DNA of 64,000 bases. Source: CAWDCV01 sp963728125 (GTDB taxonomy: Bacteria > Actinomycetota > Actinomycetes > CAWDCV01). Below, piece after piece: positions 25,452-34,470 of this stretch. The DNA is taken from NCBI GenBank assembly GCA_963728125.1, contig CAVSIZ010000013.1:310001-374000 (forward strand), in the 5' to 3' direction. Within the stretch, counting starts at the first letter, position 1. The number at the start of each line of letters is the position of its first letter. The notes below the pieces were generated by a model that had not been told where the DNA came from, searched no databases, and saw only the letters and a list, made by a program, of their open reading frames with translations. Position numbers and translations under genes: made by a program.

Positions 25452-26660
25452 CAGGCTGCCCTTTCCTCGACGGCGAAGGGGTTCTCCCAGACGACGGAGC
25501 CGCCCATGCCGAGACCGACGCACATCGTCGTCAGCCCGTAACGGACATCGGGATGCTCCTCGAAGTGACGCGCGAGCTGTGTCATCAGTCGGACGCCAGA
25601 TGACGCGAGTGGATGCCCAATCGCGATGGCGCCGCCCCAGGGATTGACGCGTGGGTCGTCGTCGTCAATACCGAAGTGATCGAGAAAGGCCAGCACCTGG
25701 ACGGCGAATGCCTCGTTGATCTCGATCAGGCCGATGTCGTCGATCGACAAGCCGGTCTGGCGAAGCACCCGCTCGGTCGCGGGGATCGGACCGACTCCCA
25801 TGACCTCTGGCTCGACTCCCGCAAAGGAGTAGCCCACCAGGCGCATGCGGGCGGCCAGCCCTAGCTCGCGGGCGACGTCTTCGGCAGCAATGAGGCAGCC
25901 GGTCGCGCCGTCGTTGAGCCCAGCCGCGTTGCCGGCGGTCACGTGACCGTGCGGCCGGAATGGGGTGCGCAGGTTGGAGAGCCCCTCGACGTGTCGTTCC
26001 TGGTCGCGGCTGCTCGTCCTGAGTCGCTAGCCCCCAGCCCTGCTCGACGGATCGCAGCGCTACGGGGACCAGGTCTTGTTGAACCAACCCGTCGGCGTAG
26101 GCCTTTGCCAGCCGCTCCTGACTGAGGACGGCAAACTCGTCGGCGCGGGATCGAGTCACCTGCGGGTAGCGGTCGTGCAGGTTCTCCGCGGTCGAGCCCA
26201 TGACCATCGCCGAGGTGTCGACGAGCCGCTCGGCCAGGAACCGCGGGTTGGGGTCGATGCCCTCGCCCATCGGGTGATGGCCCATGTGCTCGACGCCGCC
26301 CGCGATCGCCACGTCGTACGCGCCGAAGGCAATGCCTGAGGCGGTCGTCGTCACCGCTGTCATGGCGCCGGCGCACATTCGGTCGATGGCGTATCCCGGC
26401 ACCGAGGATGGCAGGCCCGCGAGCAGCGCGGCGGAGCGTCCGATGGTGAGGCCCTGGTCTCCGCTTTGTGTCGTCGCGGCGATGGCGACATCGTCGACAC
26501 GGTCTGGTGGCAGCTGCGGATTGCGCCGCAGCAGCTCGCGAATGACGGCGACGACCATGTCGTCGGCACGCGTCTCGGCGTAGAGCCCGGTCGGGCCTGC
26601 CTTGCCGAACGGTGTCCGTACGCCGTCGACGAAGACGACCTCCCGCAGAGCACGAGCCAC
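25451..26660 (-). pseudogene. fadA: Acetyl-CoA C-acyltransferase (thiolase), frameshifted
   Basis: Beta-oxidation thiolase partner of fadJ. From GTG 26660 (preceded by GAGGAGGAT) the first frame reads through the nucleophile region DRMCAGAMTAVTT (cysteine about 90) to QDEQPRPGTT, then runs off frame; the correct sequence resumes as VEGLSNLRTPFRPHGHVTAGNAAGLNDG. One extra base near 25991 accounts for it. The rest is intact, with NEAFAVQVLAF, GHPLASSGVR (catalytic histidine) and CVGLGMGGS (second cysteine). Total restored length is about 403 residues, normal for the family, so a sequence error is more likely than decay. Confidence 0.88.
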
Positions 26661-26779
26661 CAGATCCTCCTCGAGATGGGGATACGCGGGCCATGCTACT
26701 CACCGGTAACAACCGGCGTCGGGTTTGCTGATGCGCCGTCCGCCTTCCTTGGATTCGGCGATCTTCGTGAGGATTCGCG

Positions 26780-26812
26780 AACTTCGAGCGTGCTGTGAGC
26801 ACGCTCGAAGTT
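26780..26812. terminator. Strong hairpin between the alkD-like gene and fadA
   Basis: Perfect 15-bp inverted repeat AACTTCGAGCGTGCT (26780-26794) and complement (26798-26812) with a 3-base loop. It lies about 75 bp beyond the stop of the minus-strand alkD-like gene and 120 bp before the fadA start, so it most likely terminates alkD transcription. No U-tract follows, as is common in actinobacteria. Confidence 0.65.
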
Positions 26813-26885
26813 CCGCAAAGCGAGGAAAGCTCCGCGAGGCTCATGAGCCGGGTCGGGCGGCCCTGATGTGCCGCGCGGAGGGGGC

Positions 26886-27590
26886 TCAGAGGTGCTTGGT
26901 GGCCTCGCGGTAGGACAAGGGGCTGAGCCGGCCGGCGTGGCGGGCGACGAAGGCGCGCACCCAGGTCGGATCCTGGCGTGCGAAGTCGCGCAGCGCCCAG
27001 CCGATCGCCTTGCGGATGAAGAACTCGCGGTCGGCGAGATTGGGCTCCAGACAGTCCGCGAGCAGGTCGCGATCGACCGATTCGCGGGCCCCGAGTTGGC
27101 ACAGGATCGCGGTGCGCCGCCGCCAGAGGTCGCTATTCGTCGCCCACGCACGCATCACCGGCGCCACTCGCACGGGTGCGGCACGAAGGATCGGTCCGAC
27201 GCGCCGGGCGGCGATCTCGTCGACGTAGTCCCACCATGCGCCGGTCACGATCAGGTCCTCGTACAGCGGCAGCGTGTCGGGCCGCTGGTACGCGCGGTAG
27301 AGGCGGTGACCCGTCAAGTCGATCGCGGCGTACCGCTCCTCGCGAAACTGCGCGCCATGCCAGAGCTCACGGACGGTGGCTGACCACACCGCCTCGCTCG
27401 GCAGCGGGTGCGATGCGAAAACCTCGCGCAGGACACGCACTCGCTCCGGCTTCCGTACGCCGCGAAACGGCAGCGCCGACTTCATGTACGCCTGCATGCC
27501 GATCGCCTTGTCCGGATCGGCTGCAGACGCGAGCGCGGCACGTACGTCCGACACGATGATCTTGTCAGCCCGCGACGCTGCCGTCGGCAC
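26886..27590 (-). CDS. DNA alkylation repair protein (AlkD-like HEAT-repeat glycosylase)
   Basis: A 234-residue all-helical protein of the AlkC/AlkD superfamily. The N-terminal half contains MQAYMKSALPFRGVRKPERVR, and later blocks WWDYVDEIAARRVG, WATNSDLWRRRTAILCQL and REFFIRKAIGWALRDFARQ contain the aspartate/tryptophan pattern of AlkD, which excises N3- and N7-alkylated purines. The GTG start has TAGCGT 7 bases upstream (leaderless type). It is divergent from the FAD oxidoreductase, and their -10 boxes overlap in a small palindrome. Confidence 0.88.
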   Translation of the reverse strand: MPTAASRADKIIVSDVRAALASAADPDKAIGMQAYMKSALPFRGVRKPERVRVLREVFASHPLPSEAVWSATVRELWHGAQFREERYAAIDLTGHRLYRAYQRPDTLPLYEDLIVTGAWWDYVDEIAARRVGPILRAAPVRVAPVMRAWATNSDLWRRRTAILCQLGARESVDRDLLADCLEPNLADREFFIRKAIGWALRDFARQDPTWVRAFVARHAGRLSPLSYREATKHL

Positions 27591-27594
27591 GCGA

Positions 27595-27610
27595 GCAACG
27601 CTAACGTTGC
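27595..27610. promoter_or_regulatory. Overlapping divergent -10 boxes in a palindrome
   Basis: GCAACG-CTAA-CGTTGC is a 6-bp inverted repeat in the 27-bp gap between the alkD-like and FAD-oxidoreductase starts. On the minus strand TAGCGT (27603-27598) is 7 bases before GTG 27590; on the plus strand TAACGT (27602-27607) is 10 bases before ATG 27618. The two boxes overlap, so the divergent genes may compete for polymerase. Confidence 0.4.
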
Positions 27611-27617
27611 GCGCAAT

Positions 27618-29054
27618 ATGACCTTGCCCCCACCCGAACCTGTTCCCTCGCCCTCATCGGACTCCTTCGACCTGGTCGTTCTCGGGGCCGGTGTCTCCGG
27701 GCTGGCGGCCGCATGGAAGGCGACCCAGCGGGGATTGTCGGTCGCCGTCGTCGAGCGCGACGACGAGGTCGGCGGCGCCGCGGCGAGTTTCGACATCGCC
27801 GGCGTCCGGGTCGATCAAGGCAGCCACCGGCTGTATCCGACGACGCCGCAGCGCATCCTTGCGGACGTACAGGAGTTGCTGGGAGACGACCTCCAGCTGC
27901 GCCGGCGTAATGGCCGGCTGCGCATTGCCGGCACCTGGGTGGACTTCCCACTCCACGCGAGCGAGCTCGCCCGCGCACTTCCGGGGAACCTCATCGCGGC
28001 GGCCGCTCGGGACGCCGCGCTCGCACCGACCAGGCGCTCGCATCACACGTCATACGCCGACGCCCTGCGCGCCGGCCTTGGGCCAGCGCTGTACGAGGCG
28101 ATGTGGGCGCCGTACGCGCTCAAGCTGTGGGGACTACCGGGCGATCAGCTCTCCGCGGAGCAGGCCCGAGTGCGGGTCGGCGCAGACACACCGTGGAAGG
28201 TCGCGGCCCGGCTGCTACGGGGTCGGCGCGGCGGATCCGGGCAGGGACGGACGTTCTACTACCCGCGGCGCGGCTTCGGGCAACTGCCCACCGCCCTGGC
28301 CGACGCAGCAGCCGATGCTGGCGCGCAGATCCGGCTGCTGCAGCAGGTGGAACGCGTCGACCTGCACGGCAATTCGGTGACCGTGTCGATGTCGAACGGC
28401 GAGTCGATCGAGGCGTGGCAGACGTTCTCGACACTGCCGCTGCCGCAGATCGCCCGGATCACCCGGCCGGCACCAGCGCTGGCCGACATCGAAGCGGCGC
28501 ACCGGCTGCGCTACCGCGCGGTCGTGCTGGTCTACCTGGTGCACGAGGGCGGCCGGTGGACCCCGTACGACGCGCACTACCTGCCGGGAGCCGAGACCCC
28601 GGTCACCCGCATTTCCGAGCCGACGAACTACCGCGAGTCCGCCGACGATCCGCCAGACCGCTCAGTGATCTGCGCCGAAATTGCCTGCTGGCGTGGCGAT
28701 CGGATCTGGAACGCCACGGAGTACGCGCTCGCCGACCTCGTCGAGGGGACATTGCGCGCGGAGGACCTTCCGGCAGTGCGGCGAAGCGACGTGGTGGTCC
28801 GGCGGATGCCGAACGTCTACCCCGTCTATCAGCTCGGTTACGAGAACCACCTGGCCGGCCTCGACAGCTGGGCGACCAACCTGCCCGGAGTGACGACCTT
28901 GGGCCGGCTCGGTCTGTTCGCGCACGACAACACCCATCACGCCATGGACATGGCCTACGAAGCCGTCGATGCACTTCGCCCTGACCATCGCTTCGACACC
29001 CTCGCCTGGGCGGCCGCGCGCCAGCGATTCGCCGATCATGTCGTCGAGGACTAA
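27618..29054 (+). CDS. FAD-dependent oxidoreductase (amine oxidase/UDP-galactopyranose mutase-like)
   Basis: A 478-residue flavoprotein. The dinucleotide-binding loop VVLGAGVSGLAAAWKA is near residue 22, followed by VERDDEVGGAAASF; a C-terminal FAD segment TLGRLGLFAHDNTHHAMDMA closes the fold. Similarity is to protoporphyrinogen-oxidase/amine-oxidase-like proteins, including those that act on sugars, carotenoids or UDP-galactose; there is no heme gene adjacent and hemY occurs elsewhere at 34.6 kb, so I would not call it HemY. ATG 27618 starts the family N-terminus after a proline/serine-rich lead. The hydrolase gene follows 9 bp later. Confidence 0.8.
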   Translation: MTLPPPEPVPSPSSDSFDLVVLGAGVSGLAAAWKATQRGLSVAVVERDDEVGGAAASFDIAGVRVDQGSHRLYPTTPQRILADVQELLGDDLQLRRRNGRLRIAGTWVDFPLHASELARALPGNLIAAAARDAALAPTRRSHHTSYADALRAGLGPALYEAMWAPYALKLWGLPGDQLSAEQARVRVGADTPWKVAARLLRGRRGGSGQGRTFYYPRRGFGQLPTALADAAADAGAQIRLLQQVERVDLHGNSVTVSMSNGESIEAWQTFSTLPLPQIARITRPAPALADIEAAHRLRYRAVVLVYLVHEGGRWTPYDAHYLPGAETPVTRISEPTNYRESADDPPDRSVICAEIACWRGDRIWNATEYALADLVEGTLRAEDLPAVRRSDVVVRRMPNVYPVYQLGYENHLAGLDSWATNLPGVTTLGRLGLFAHDNTHHAMDMAYEAVDALRPDHRFDTLAWAAARQRFADHVVED

Positions 29055-29063
29055 CTCTCCGGC

Positions 29064-29891
29064 ATGAGTGTCCTGGTGAGCACCGGCCTCGGCCTGCCCG
29101 CCGAGGACTGGGACGCCGTCGGTCACGCCCTCGCTCGACTGAACCCGTCGGTGGGACCGTTCGTCGTGGTCGATCGCCTCGGCCCGCGTGCAGTGGATCC
29201 GGCATCTGTACGGCGGGGTGGGCTACTGCCGCCTGCGCAAGTAGACCGGCTGACCGCCGCCGCCGTGGCTGCTCATGCGCCGCCGCCGTACGTGATCGTC
29301 GGCCACAGTCTCGGTGGGCTCTATGCGGAGGCGTTCGCGCGGCTGCGGCCGCACGACGTCTCGGGCATCGTCCTCGTCGACGCTGACCTGCCGCCCCGAG
29401 CGCCGCACTCGCCGCGCTTGCTGCTCGGGCGCCCGACCTGGCTCGCTGCCGGCGAAGCGTCGGCTTCGTCGTCGGTGCTTCGAGTACGCGCAGTAGGTGC
29501 CGCCGGGCCGGTGCTGCGTCGCGCGATGGTCTGGGCTGGGACGGTCGGCGCGTTCGACCCGCTGACACCGGCGCGGCGGCGCGAGTTGTACGAGGACCCG
29601 CGCACTCTCGTCGGGATGCTCGACGAGCACCTGATCTACCGCGACCTCGGGCGCGCGCTCGCGGGTCTTGCGCGTGACCACCCGCTGCCCGACGTTCCCA
29701 TCAGTCTGATCGCAGCCGCGCGCTGGGGTCGGCCGATGCGCATCCGCAACGTGTCCTGGATACGAGATGAGAGCAAGCGCGCGAGCTCGCTGCGGGCCGA
29801 CCTGGTCGTGGCAGACAACGCCGCACACCTAGTGATGCTGGACGAGCCAGATCTGGTCGCTACGACGATCGCGAAGGTTGCGATGCCCTAG
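29064..29891 (+). CDS. Alpha/beta hydrolase
   Basis: A 275-residue alpha/beta hydrolase-fold protein. The nucleophile elbow VIVGHSLGGLYAEAF is near residue 75, the acidic residue likely in IVLVDADLPPR, and a late histidine in NAAHLVML. The N-terminal 70 residues lack the usual HG oxyanion motif in clear form. It follows the FAD oxidoreductase by 9 bp, suggesting co-transcription, and its stop overlaps the convergent RNase D gene by four bases. Substrate not inferable. Confidence 0.8.
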   Translation: MSVLVSTGLGLPAEDWDAVGHALARLNPSVGPFVVVDRLGPRAVDPASVRRGGLLPPAQVDRLTAAAVAAHAPPPYVIVGHSLGGLYAEAFARLRPHDVSGIVLVDADLPPRAPHSPRLLLGRPTWLAAGEASASSSVLRVRAVGAAGPVLRRAMVWAGTVGAFDPLTPARRRELYEDPRTLVGMLDEHLIYRDLGRALAGLARDHPLPDVPISLIAAARWGRPMRIRNVSWIRDESKRASSLRADLVVADNAAHLVMLDEPDLVATTIAKVAMP

Positions 29892-31132
29892 GACGGCGTG
29901 TCGGACTTCATGCTGACCCGCTCCAGTGCCGCAGCAAGCGGGAGGGCGGTCAGGTCGACCTGCCACCGTCGAGCACCACCTGCACGTAGGAACTCCGCGA
30001 CCGCGTCGACGCCGGGGTCTGTCGGTGGCGACCAGGCGAGTCGGCGCACAGTGTCCGGCGACAGCATGTTCTCAGCCGGCAGCCGGTGCTCGTCGGCGAG
30101 CGTCGCTACCACGACGCGCACCGAGGCGAGCCGCTCGGCAGCGGCAGGGTTGCGTTCGCCCCACGTGCGGGCAGGCGGCGGGCCGCCAGCACCGGGCGCA
30201 GCTGGAGCGGGAAGCTGTGTGTCGGGCAATGCTTGCGCCTGCGCGACCGCTGCCCACCAGGTGTCGAGCAGTCGCCGCGTGCCACGCCCACGGAACGCCG
30301 GAATCTCGCCGAGCTCAGCCAGCGACGCCGGGCTCGCCAGCGCTGCCTCGACCATCGCCTCGTCGGCGAGCACGCGGCGAGGGGACAGGTCGCGCTGCCG
30401 GGCGAGCCGGTCACGCTGCTCCCACAGCGCCCGGACGATCGCGAGCCCGCGTCGCCGTCGTACCCGGTGCAGACCCGACGTGCGCCGCCACGGATCGGTT
30501 CGCGGCTCTGCCGGCGGAGACGCGACGACGTGAGCAAACTCCTCCTCGGCCCACTGCCGCTTGCCTTGCTCGCGCAGCTGCCCGTCCAGGACATCGCGCA
30601 GCTCGATGAGGATCTCCACGTCGAGCGCGGCATAGCGCAGCCAGGGCTCCGGCAGCGGTCGGGTCGACCAGTCCACGGCCGAGTGGCCCTTCTCCAGGGT
30701 GAGACCGAGCGCCTCCTCGACCATGGTGGCGAGCCCGACCCGGGGGTATCCGAGTAGCCGACCGGCGAGTTCGGTGTCGAAGACCTGTCGCGGGCGCAGG
30801 CCGAGGGGGGCCAGGCTGGGCAGATCCTGCCCGGCGGCGTGCAGTACCCACTCCGCATCCGCGATGGCGGCGCCCAGAGCCGACAGGTCTGGGCAGGCGA
30901 TGGGGTCGACAATCGCGCTGCCCGCCTCGGCCCGGCGCAGCTGGACGAGGTACGCGCGTTGCCCGTACCGATACCCGGACGCACGCTCGGCATCGACCGC
31001 CACCGGACCGCGACCGCTACGGAACCGCTCGATGACGGTGCCCAGAGCATCAGCAGACGCTGTGACGTCCGGGACTCCGTCCCGAGGGGCGAGTAGGGGC
31101 ACCGGTGGCGGCGCCTGCGCGGGTTCGCTCAC
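29888..31132 (-). CDS. rnd: Ribonuclease D (HRDC-domain 3'-5' exoribonuclease)
   Basis: A 414-residue DEDD-type 3'-5' exoribonuclease for stable-RNA processing. Residues 30-190 hold the exonuclease motifs: VAVDAERASGYRYGQ (DxE), VFDTELAGRLLG (D) and YAALDVEIL (YxxxD). An HRDC domain follows (RGLAIVRALWEQRDRLARQ). The C-terminal third is alanine/proline-rich. GTG 31132 overlaps the stop of the upstream DUF3000 gene by four bases (GTGA); the longer frame is antisense to nothing but lacks family similarity. Gene order DUF3000-rnd is, as I recall it, common in actinobacteria. Confidence 0.92.
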   Translation of the reverse strand: MSEPAQAPPPVPLLAPRDGVPDVTASADALGTVIERFRSGRGPVAVDAERASGYRYGQRAYLVQLRRAEAGSAIVDPIACPDLSALGAAIADAEWVLHAAGQDLPSLAPLGLRPRQVFDTELAGRLLGYPRVGLATMVEEALGLTLEKGHSAVDWSTRPLPEPWLRYAALDVEILIELRDVLDGQLREQGKRQWAEEEFAHVVASPPAEPRTDPWRRTSGLHRVRRRRGLAIVRALWEQRDRLARQRDLSPRRVLADEAMVEAALASPASLAELGEIPAFRGRGTRRLLDTWWAAVAQAQALPDTQLPAPAAPGAGGPPPARTWGERNPAAAERLASVRVVVATLADEHRLPAENMLSPDTVRRLAWSPPTDPGVDAVAEFLRAGGARRWQVDLTALPLAAALERVSMKSDTPS

Positions 31133-31752
31133 CTGTGGTGCTGCTCGCCGCGGGAGCGGGGCCGCCGTCGCGACGGCATCGCGACGACGCCGGTCGGCAG
31201 CGGCGGCAGGCCGGCCGTCGTGCAGAGCAGGTCGATCCAGCCGGACAAGTGCGCGGACAGGTCCAGGTTGGCGCCCGGCGGCTGAACCGGAGTCCACGAC
31301 GCGCGCACCTCGATCTCCGCCGACGGTGGCCGGTCAGCCATCTCCCCGAAGCTCTGCGACGCAACTCGGGTAACGGTGCCGCTCGCCGCCGTGTGATCCG
31401 CCTCTCGCCCGGCGAGTGCCTCGGCGAGCCAGGTCCATCCGACCTCGGGCAGCAGCGGGTCGGCGGCAATCTCGGGTTCGAGCTCGGCCCGGACGTAGCT
31501 CACCAGCCGGTAGGTCCCGCGCCAGCCGTCGTGCCCGGCCGGGTCATGGAGCAGGACGAGGCGCCCGGTGGCGAGCACGGTTCCGGACTCGTCGACGACG
31601 TCGGCGGTCAGCGCGTGGGCGTACGGCGCCAGACGCTGGGGCGCGGGTGTGGTGTCGAGGACCACCTCGGGCCGGACCCGATCGGGCCGCAGTGTCTCCA
31701 CGGCCCGCCGGAAATCCTCCGGCAGTGCCGCCGGCTCGCCACGGGCCGCCAT
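31129..31752 (-). CDS. DUF3000 family protein
   Basis: A 207-residue actinobacterial protein of unknown role. Characteristic blocks are PEDFRRAVETLR, RLAPYAHALTADVV, GRLVLLHDPAGHDGWRGTYRLVSYVRAELEPE-type segment and PEVGWTWLAEAL. No signal peptide or membrane helix. ATG 31752 gives the typical short N-terminus; the open frame reaches 31845. It is coupled to rnd by a 4-base overlap and lies 62 bp downstream of a small zinc-ribbon gene on the same strand. Confidence 0.85.
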   Translation of the reverse strand: MAARGEPAALPEDFRRAVETLRPDRVRPEVVLDTTPAPQRLAPYAHALTADVVDESGTVLATGRLVLLHDPAGHDGWRGTYRLVSYVRAELEPEIAADPLLPEVGWTWLAEALAGREADHTAASGTVTRVASQSFGEMADRPPSAEIEVRASWTPVQPPGANLDLSAHLSGWIDLLCTTAGLPPLPTGVVAMPSRRRPRSRGEQHHR

Positions 31753-31814
31753 GCTCGGCAGCGTACGGCGACTCTCCTGCTCCGGCGCGCGACGCGCCCG
31801 ATGATCGTCGGCGA

Positions 31815-32009
31815 TCAGGCGACGGACGAACGAGTGGCGGGCCACTGGGGAAAGGCCACCAGGAGCGCCTCGCCGCAGTCGATGCAGATCAGCTCCGGGC
31901 AGTCGGCACCGTGCCCTTCGGCGCAGTCGGGCATCTCGAATTCGCGCACGTCAGCGCACCCGCTGCACCAGCGCAGCAGGTCGGACGCATCGCGAAAGCG
32001 CGCCTCCAC
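31815..32009 (-). CDS. Small cysteine-rich (zinc-ribbon-like) protein
   Basis: A 64-residue protein from GTG 32009: EARFRDASDLLRWCSGCADV, CAEGHGADC and CIDC provide two CxxC-type pairs plus extra cysteine/histidine ligands, so one zinc site is likely. It is divergent from hemE (85 bp between starts) and precedes DUF3000-rnd. I know similar small proteins next to hemE in actinobacteria but no function. The start is uncertain because no clear ribosome binding site precedes it. Confidence 0.65.
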   Translation of the reverse strand: MEARFRDASDLLRWCSGCADVREFEMPDCAEGHGADCPELICIDCGEALLVAFPQWPATRSSVA

Positions 32010-32094
32010 ACCTCGACGGTGACACGCAGAGGGGCCCCCACACGGGAGGCTGCGCGGCGTGTCCCGACAAGGTTGGGCGTGGAAGGATCGAGCG

Positions 32095-33135
32095 GTGACG
32101 GCTACAGGTGTCGACGACTCGCCTTTCGTGCGTAGCTGCCGACGCCTTCCGGTGCCGTACACGCCGGTCTGGTTCATGCGGCAGGCGGGCCGATCGCTGC
32201 CGGAGTACCGGCGCATCCGCGAGGGCGTGCCCATGCTCGAGTCGTGCATGCGGCCGGAGTTGATCACCGAGATCACGTTGCAGCCGGTGCGCCGCCACGG
32301 TGTCGACGCGGCGATTCTCTTCAGCGACATCGTGGTTCCTCTCAAGGCCATCGGCGTCGACGTCGAGATCGTGACCGGGGTCGGTCCGGTGATCGCCAAG
32401 CCCATCGCCAGCTGGTCCGACCTCGACATGCTGCGGCCGCTCGAGGCAGACGACGTCAGCTATGTCACCGACGCCGTACGCGATCTGGTCGCCGAACTCG
32501 GCTCCACCCCACTGATCGGGTTCGCGGGCGCGCCGTACACGCTGGCGTCGTACCTCATCGAGGGCGGTCCCTCGAAGACGCACGAGCGGACCAAGGCATT
32601 GATGTACGCCGAGCCGCAGTTGTGGAACGCGCTGCTCGAACGCCTGGCCGGTATCACCGCTGCGTTCCTGCGCGTCCAGGTGCTCGCCGGGGCCGCCGCC
32701 ATCCAGCTGTTCGACTCGTGGGCGGGGGAGCTGGCGCTCTCGGAGTATCGACGCAGCGTCTTTCCCCACAGCGCTGCGGTGCTCTCGCAACTGGGCGATC
32801 TCGGCGTCCCGCGCATCCACTTCGGGGTCGGGACGGGCGAACTGCTCGCCGCCATGGGGGAGGCGGGCGCCGACGTGGTCGGGGTCGACTGGCGCGTGCC
32901 GCTCGACGAGGCGGCGCGCCGGGTCGGACCCGGGCGGGCCCTGCAGGGGAATCTCGACCCGGCAATCGTGTTCGCGCCGTGGCACGTCGTAGCCGATTCG
33001 ACACGCGACGTTCTCGCTGCCGGGCGGGCAGCCGAGGGCCACATCTTCAACCTGGGGCACGGTGTTCTCCCGGCCACAGATCCCGACGTCCTGACACGCG
33101 TGGTGGACCTGGTACACGAGGAGCAGCACCGCTAG
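32095..33135 (+). CDS. hemE: Uroporphyrinogen decarboxylase
   Basis: Converts uroporphyrinogen III to coproporphyrinogen III in heme synthesis. The signature PVWFMRQAGRSLPEYR (substrate-binding arginines) is near residue 25 and the central aspartate is in AAILFSDIVVPLKA. C-terminal VHGTGE-equivalent IHFGVGTGELLAAM and NLGHGVLP are present. GTG 32095 follows GGAAGGA with 7-base spacing and gives 346 residues, the usual length. It is followed 11 bp later by a membrane-protein gene, and with hemY and hemQ downstream forms the late heme branch. Confidence 0.96.
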   Translation: MTATGVDDSPFVRSCRRLPVPYTPVWFMRQAGRSLPEYRRIREGVPMLESCMRPELITEITLQPVRRHGVDAAILFSDIVVPLKAIGVDVEIVTGVGPVIAKPIASWSDLDMLRPLEADDVSYVTDAVRDLVAELGSTPLIGFAGAPYTLASYLIEGGPSKTHERTKALMYAEPQLWNALLERLAGITAAFLRVQVLAGAAAIQLFDSWAGELALSEYRRSVFPHSAAVLSQLGDLGVPRIHFGVGTGELLAAMGEAGADVVGVDWRVPLDEAARRVGPGRALQGNLDPAIVFAPWHVVADSTRDVLAAGRAAEGHIFNLGHGVLPATDPDVLTRVVDLVHEEQHR

Positions 33136-33138
33136 CCT
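33133..33138 (+). promoter_or_regulatory. Leaderless -10 box for the small membrane-protein gene
   Basis: TAGCCT, overlapping the hemE stop codon, lies 8 bases before GTG 33147. It may give the membrane-protein gene its own leaderless transcript in addition to read-through from hemE. Confidence 0.35.
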
Positions 33139-33146
33139 CCGGCTTC

Positions 33147-33590
33147 GTGTCCGGGAGGCGCACCCTCGCCGCATGGCTGCCGCTCGTCCTCGGCGCTGGT
33201 GCCCTGGTCACGAGTGCGTTCAGTCCGTGGCAGGACGGTGTGTCGGGGCTCGACCTCCGGGTGGGATATCTGTGGCAGTCCGCTGGTCCAGCGGCGTCGT
33301 CATCGGTGGGGTCCGTCGGCGCTGCGCTGATCGTGCTGGCGGCGTCGGCGCTGCTCGGAGGTGTGCTGCGGTTTCGGTTTCTGACAGCGATGTCGGGACT
33401 GGTCGCGCTCGTCGTCCCGACGATGTACGTCGTGCACGAAGCCATGCTCGTTGAGCCTGCGGAGTTCACGGCAGCGGACGTCCTGTCGGGCCCGTGGGCG
33501 GCGGCGGCAGGAGGGTTGCTCATCCTGGCGGCGGCCCTGGTCCCCCTCCGGCGCGAACCGGACCGGGTGCCCATCAGCCGCCTGAGCTAG
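33147..33590 (+). CDS. Small integral membrane protein, unknown function
   Basis: A 147-residue protein with four hydrophobic segments (LAAWLPLVLGAGALVTSAF, a second beginning SVGAALIVLAASALLGG, a third FLTAMSGLVALVVPTMYVV and a fourth AAAAGGLLILAAALVPL), a short extracytoplasmic WQDG loop and a basic C-terminus. GTG 33147 begins 11 bp after hemE. It may be co-expressed with hemE but nothing links it to heme. Its 3' end overlaps the convergent DUF4349 gene by 17 bp. Confidence 0.7.
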   Translation: MSGRRTLAAWLPLVLGAGALVTSAFSPWQDGVSGLDLRVGYLWQSAGPAASSSVGSVGAALIVLAASALLGGVLRFRFLTAMSGLVALVVPTMYVVHEAMLVEPAEFTAADVLSGPWAAAAGGLLILAAALVPLRREPDRVPISRLS

Positions 33591-34470
33591 CGCCGCGCGG
33601 CTGTGATCGGCGGCGTAGCAGCAGCCATAGAGGTACGGCGATCAGCAGCGTCAGCACCGTGAACGGCAGCAGCCCGCCGATGATCGTCAACGCCACGGCG
33701 GTCGCTGATTGCAGTCCTCGCCATCCGGCCTGCAGGCCCGGCAGAAAGCCGAGGTTGTCGTCCGCAGGCAGCACGACCTCCTCGGTGGCAGTGAAAGTGA
33801 CCGTCACCGTCGACAGGTCGACCGAGTCGTCAAGGGCGCGTTTGCGCGCCTCGAGCGCCTCCAGCTCGGCTTCCCGGCGGGCGATCTCGGTCTCGAGCGC
33901 CAGGATGTCGGTGATCGTCGTGGCCTGGTCGAGCCGGCTGCGGAACGTCTCGATGACGCGTCGCGCCGAGGTGACGCGGCTCTCGACGTCGGCGACCTCC
34001 GCGGTCACGTCCTGAGACGACTGCGTCAGCTGGACGCGCGTTCCGAGATCCTCCAGGGCGCGGATCACGGGCCAGAACTGGTCGGGTGGCACGCGCAGAA
34101 CCAGTCGTGCGGTTCCGGTGGCGGTGGTCTGCCCGGTGCGTTCCGCGTTGGCGACAGTGCCGCCCGCGGTTGCCGTGACCTGCTCCGTCTGTGCGACGGC
34201 GTCGTCGACGTCGCCGACGCGAACCGCCAGATCGGCGACGTAGACGAGAGCTCGCTCGGCCGGGACGACGGCCGCCGCGCTATCCGCCGTTGCACCAACC
34301 TCCGGCCCCGAGGCCTCCTGTGGCGCTGCGCCGCTCACCGCTTCGTCCTGACTGGTATTGCCGCCGGCGCCTAAGTCGCTGTCGCTGATACCGCCACCGC
34401 TACTACAGGCCGCGAGGCTTCCGACCATGGCAGCCACGATCGCGATACGTCCGACTCCTCCAGTGCGCAT
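33574..34470 (-). CDS. DUF4349 lipoprotein with coiled coil and C-terminal membrane helix
   Basis: A 298-residue envelope protein. The N-terminus IAIVAAMVGSLAACSSGGG is a lipoprotein signal with lipobox LAAC. After an acidic/glycine linker the DUF4349 domain reads ALVYVADLAVRVGDVDDA, GGTVANAERTG and LVLRVPPDQFWPVIRAL; a long coiled coil runs over DILALETEIARREAELEAL; a hydrophobic segment ILGLLPFTVLTLL-like lies near the end before basic RRRSQ. Function unknown. It converges on the small membrane gene and diverges from hemY. Confidence 0.85.
   Translation of the reverse strand: MRTGGVGRIAIVAAMVGSLAACSSGGGISDSDLGAGGNTSQDEAVSGAAPQEASGPEVGATADSAAAVVPAERALVYVADLAVRVGDVDDAVAQTEQVTATAGGTVANAERTGQTTATGTARLVLRVPPDQFWPVIRALEDLGTRVQLTQSSQDVTAEVADVESRVTSARRVIETFRSRLDQATTITDILALETEIARREAELEALEARKRALDDSVDLSTVTVTFTATEEVVLPADDNLGFLPGLQAGWRGLQSATAVALTIIGGLLPFTVLTLLIAVPLWLLLRRRSQPRGASSGG

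Noticed and set aside
27618..29054. Second protoporphyrinogen oxidase
   Set aside because: The FAD fold is shared, but a clear hemY paired with hemQ exists at 34.6 kb and no heme gene flanks this one.
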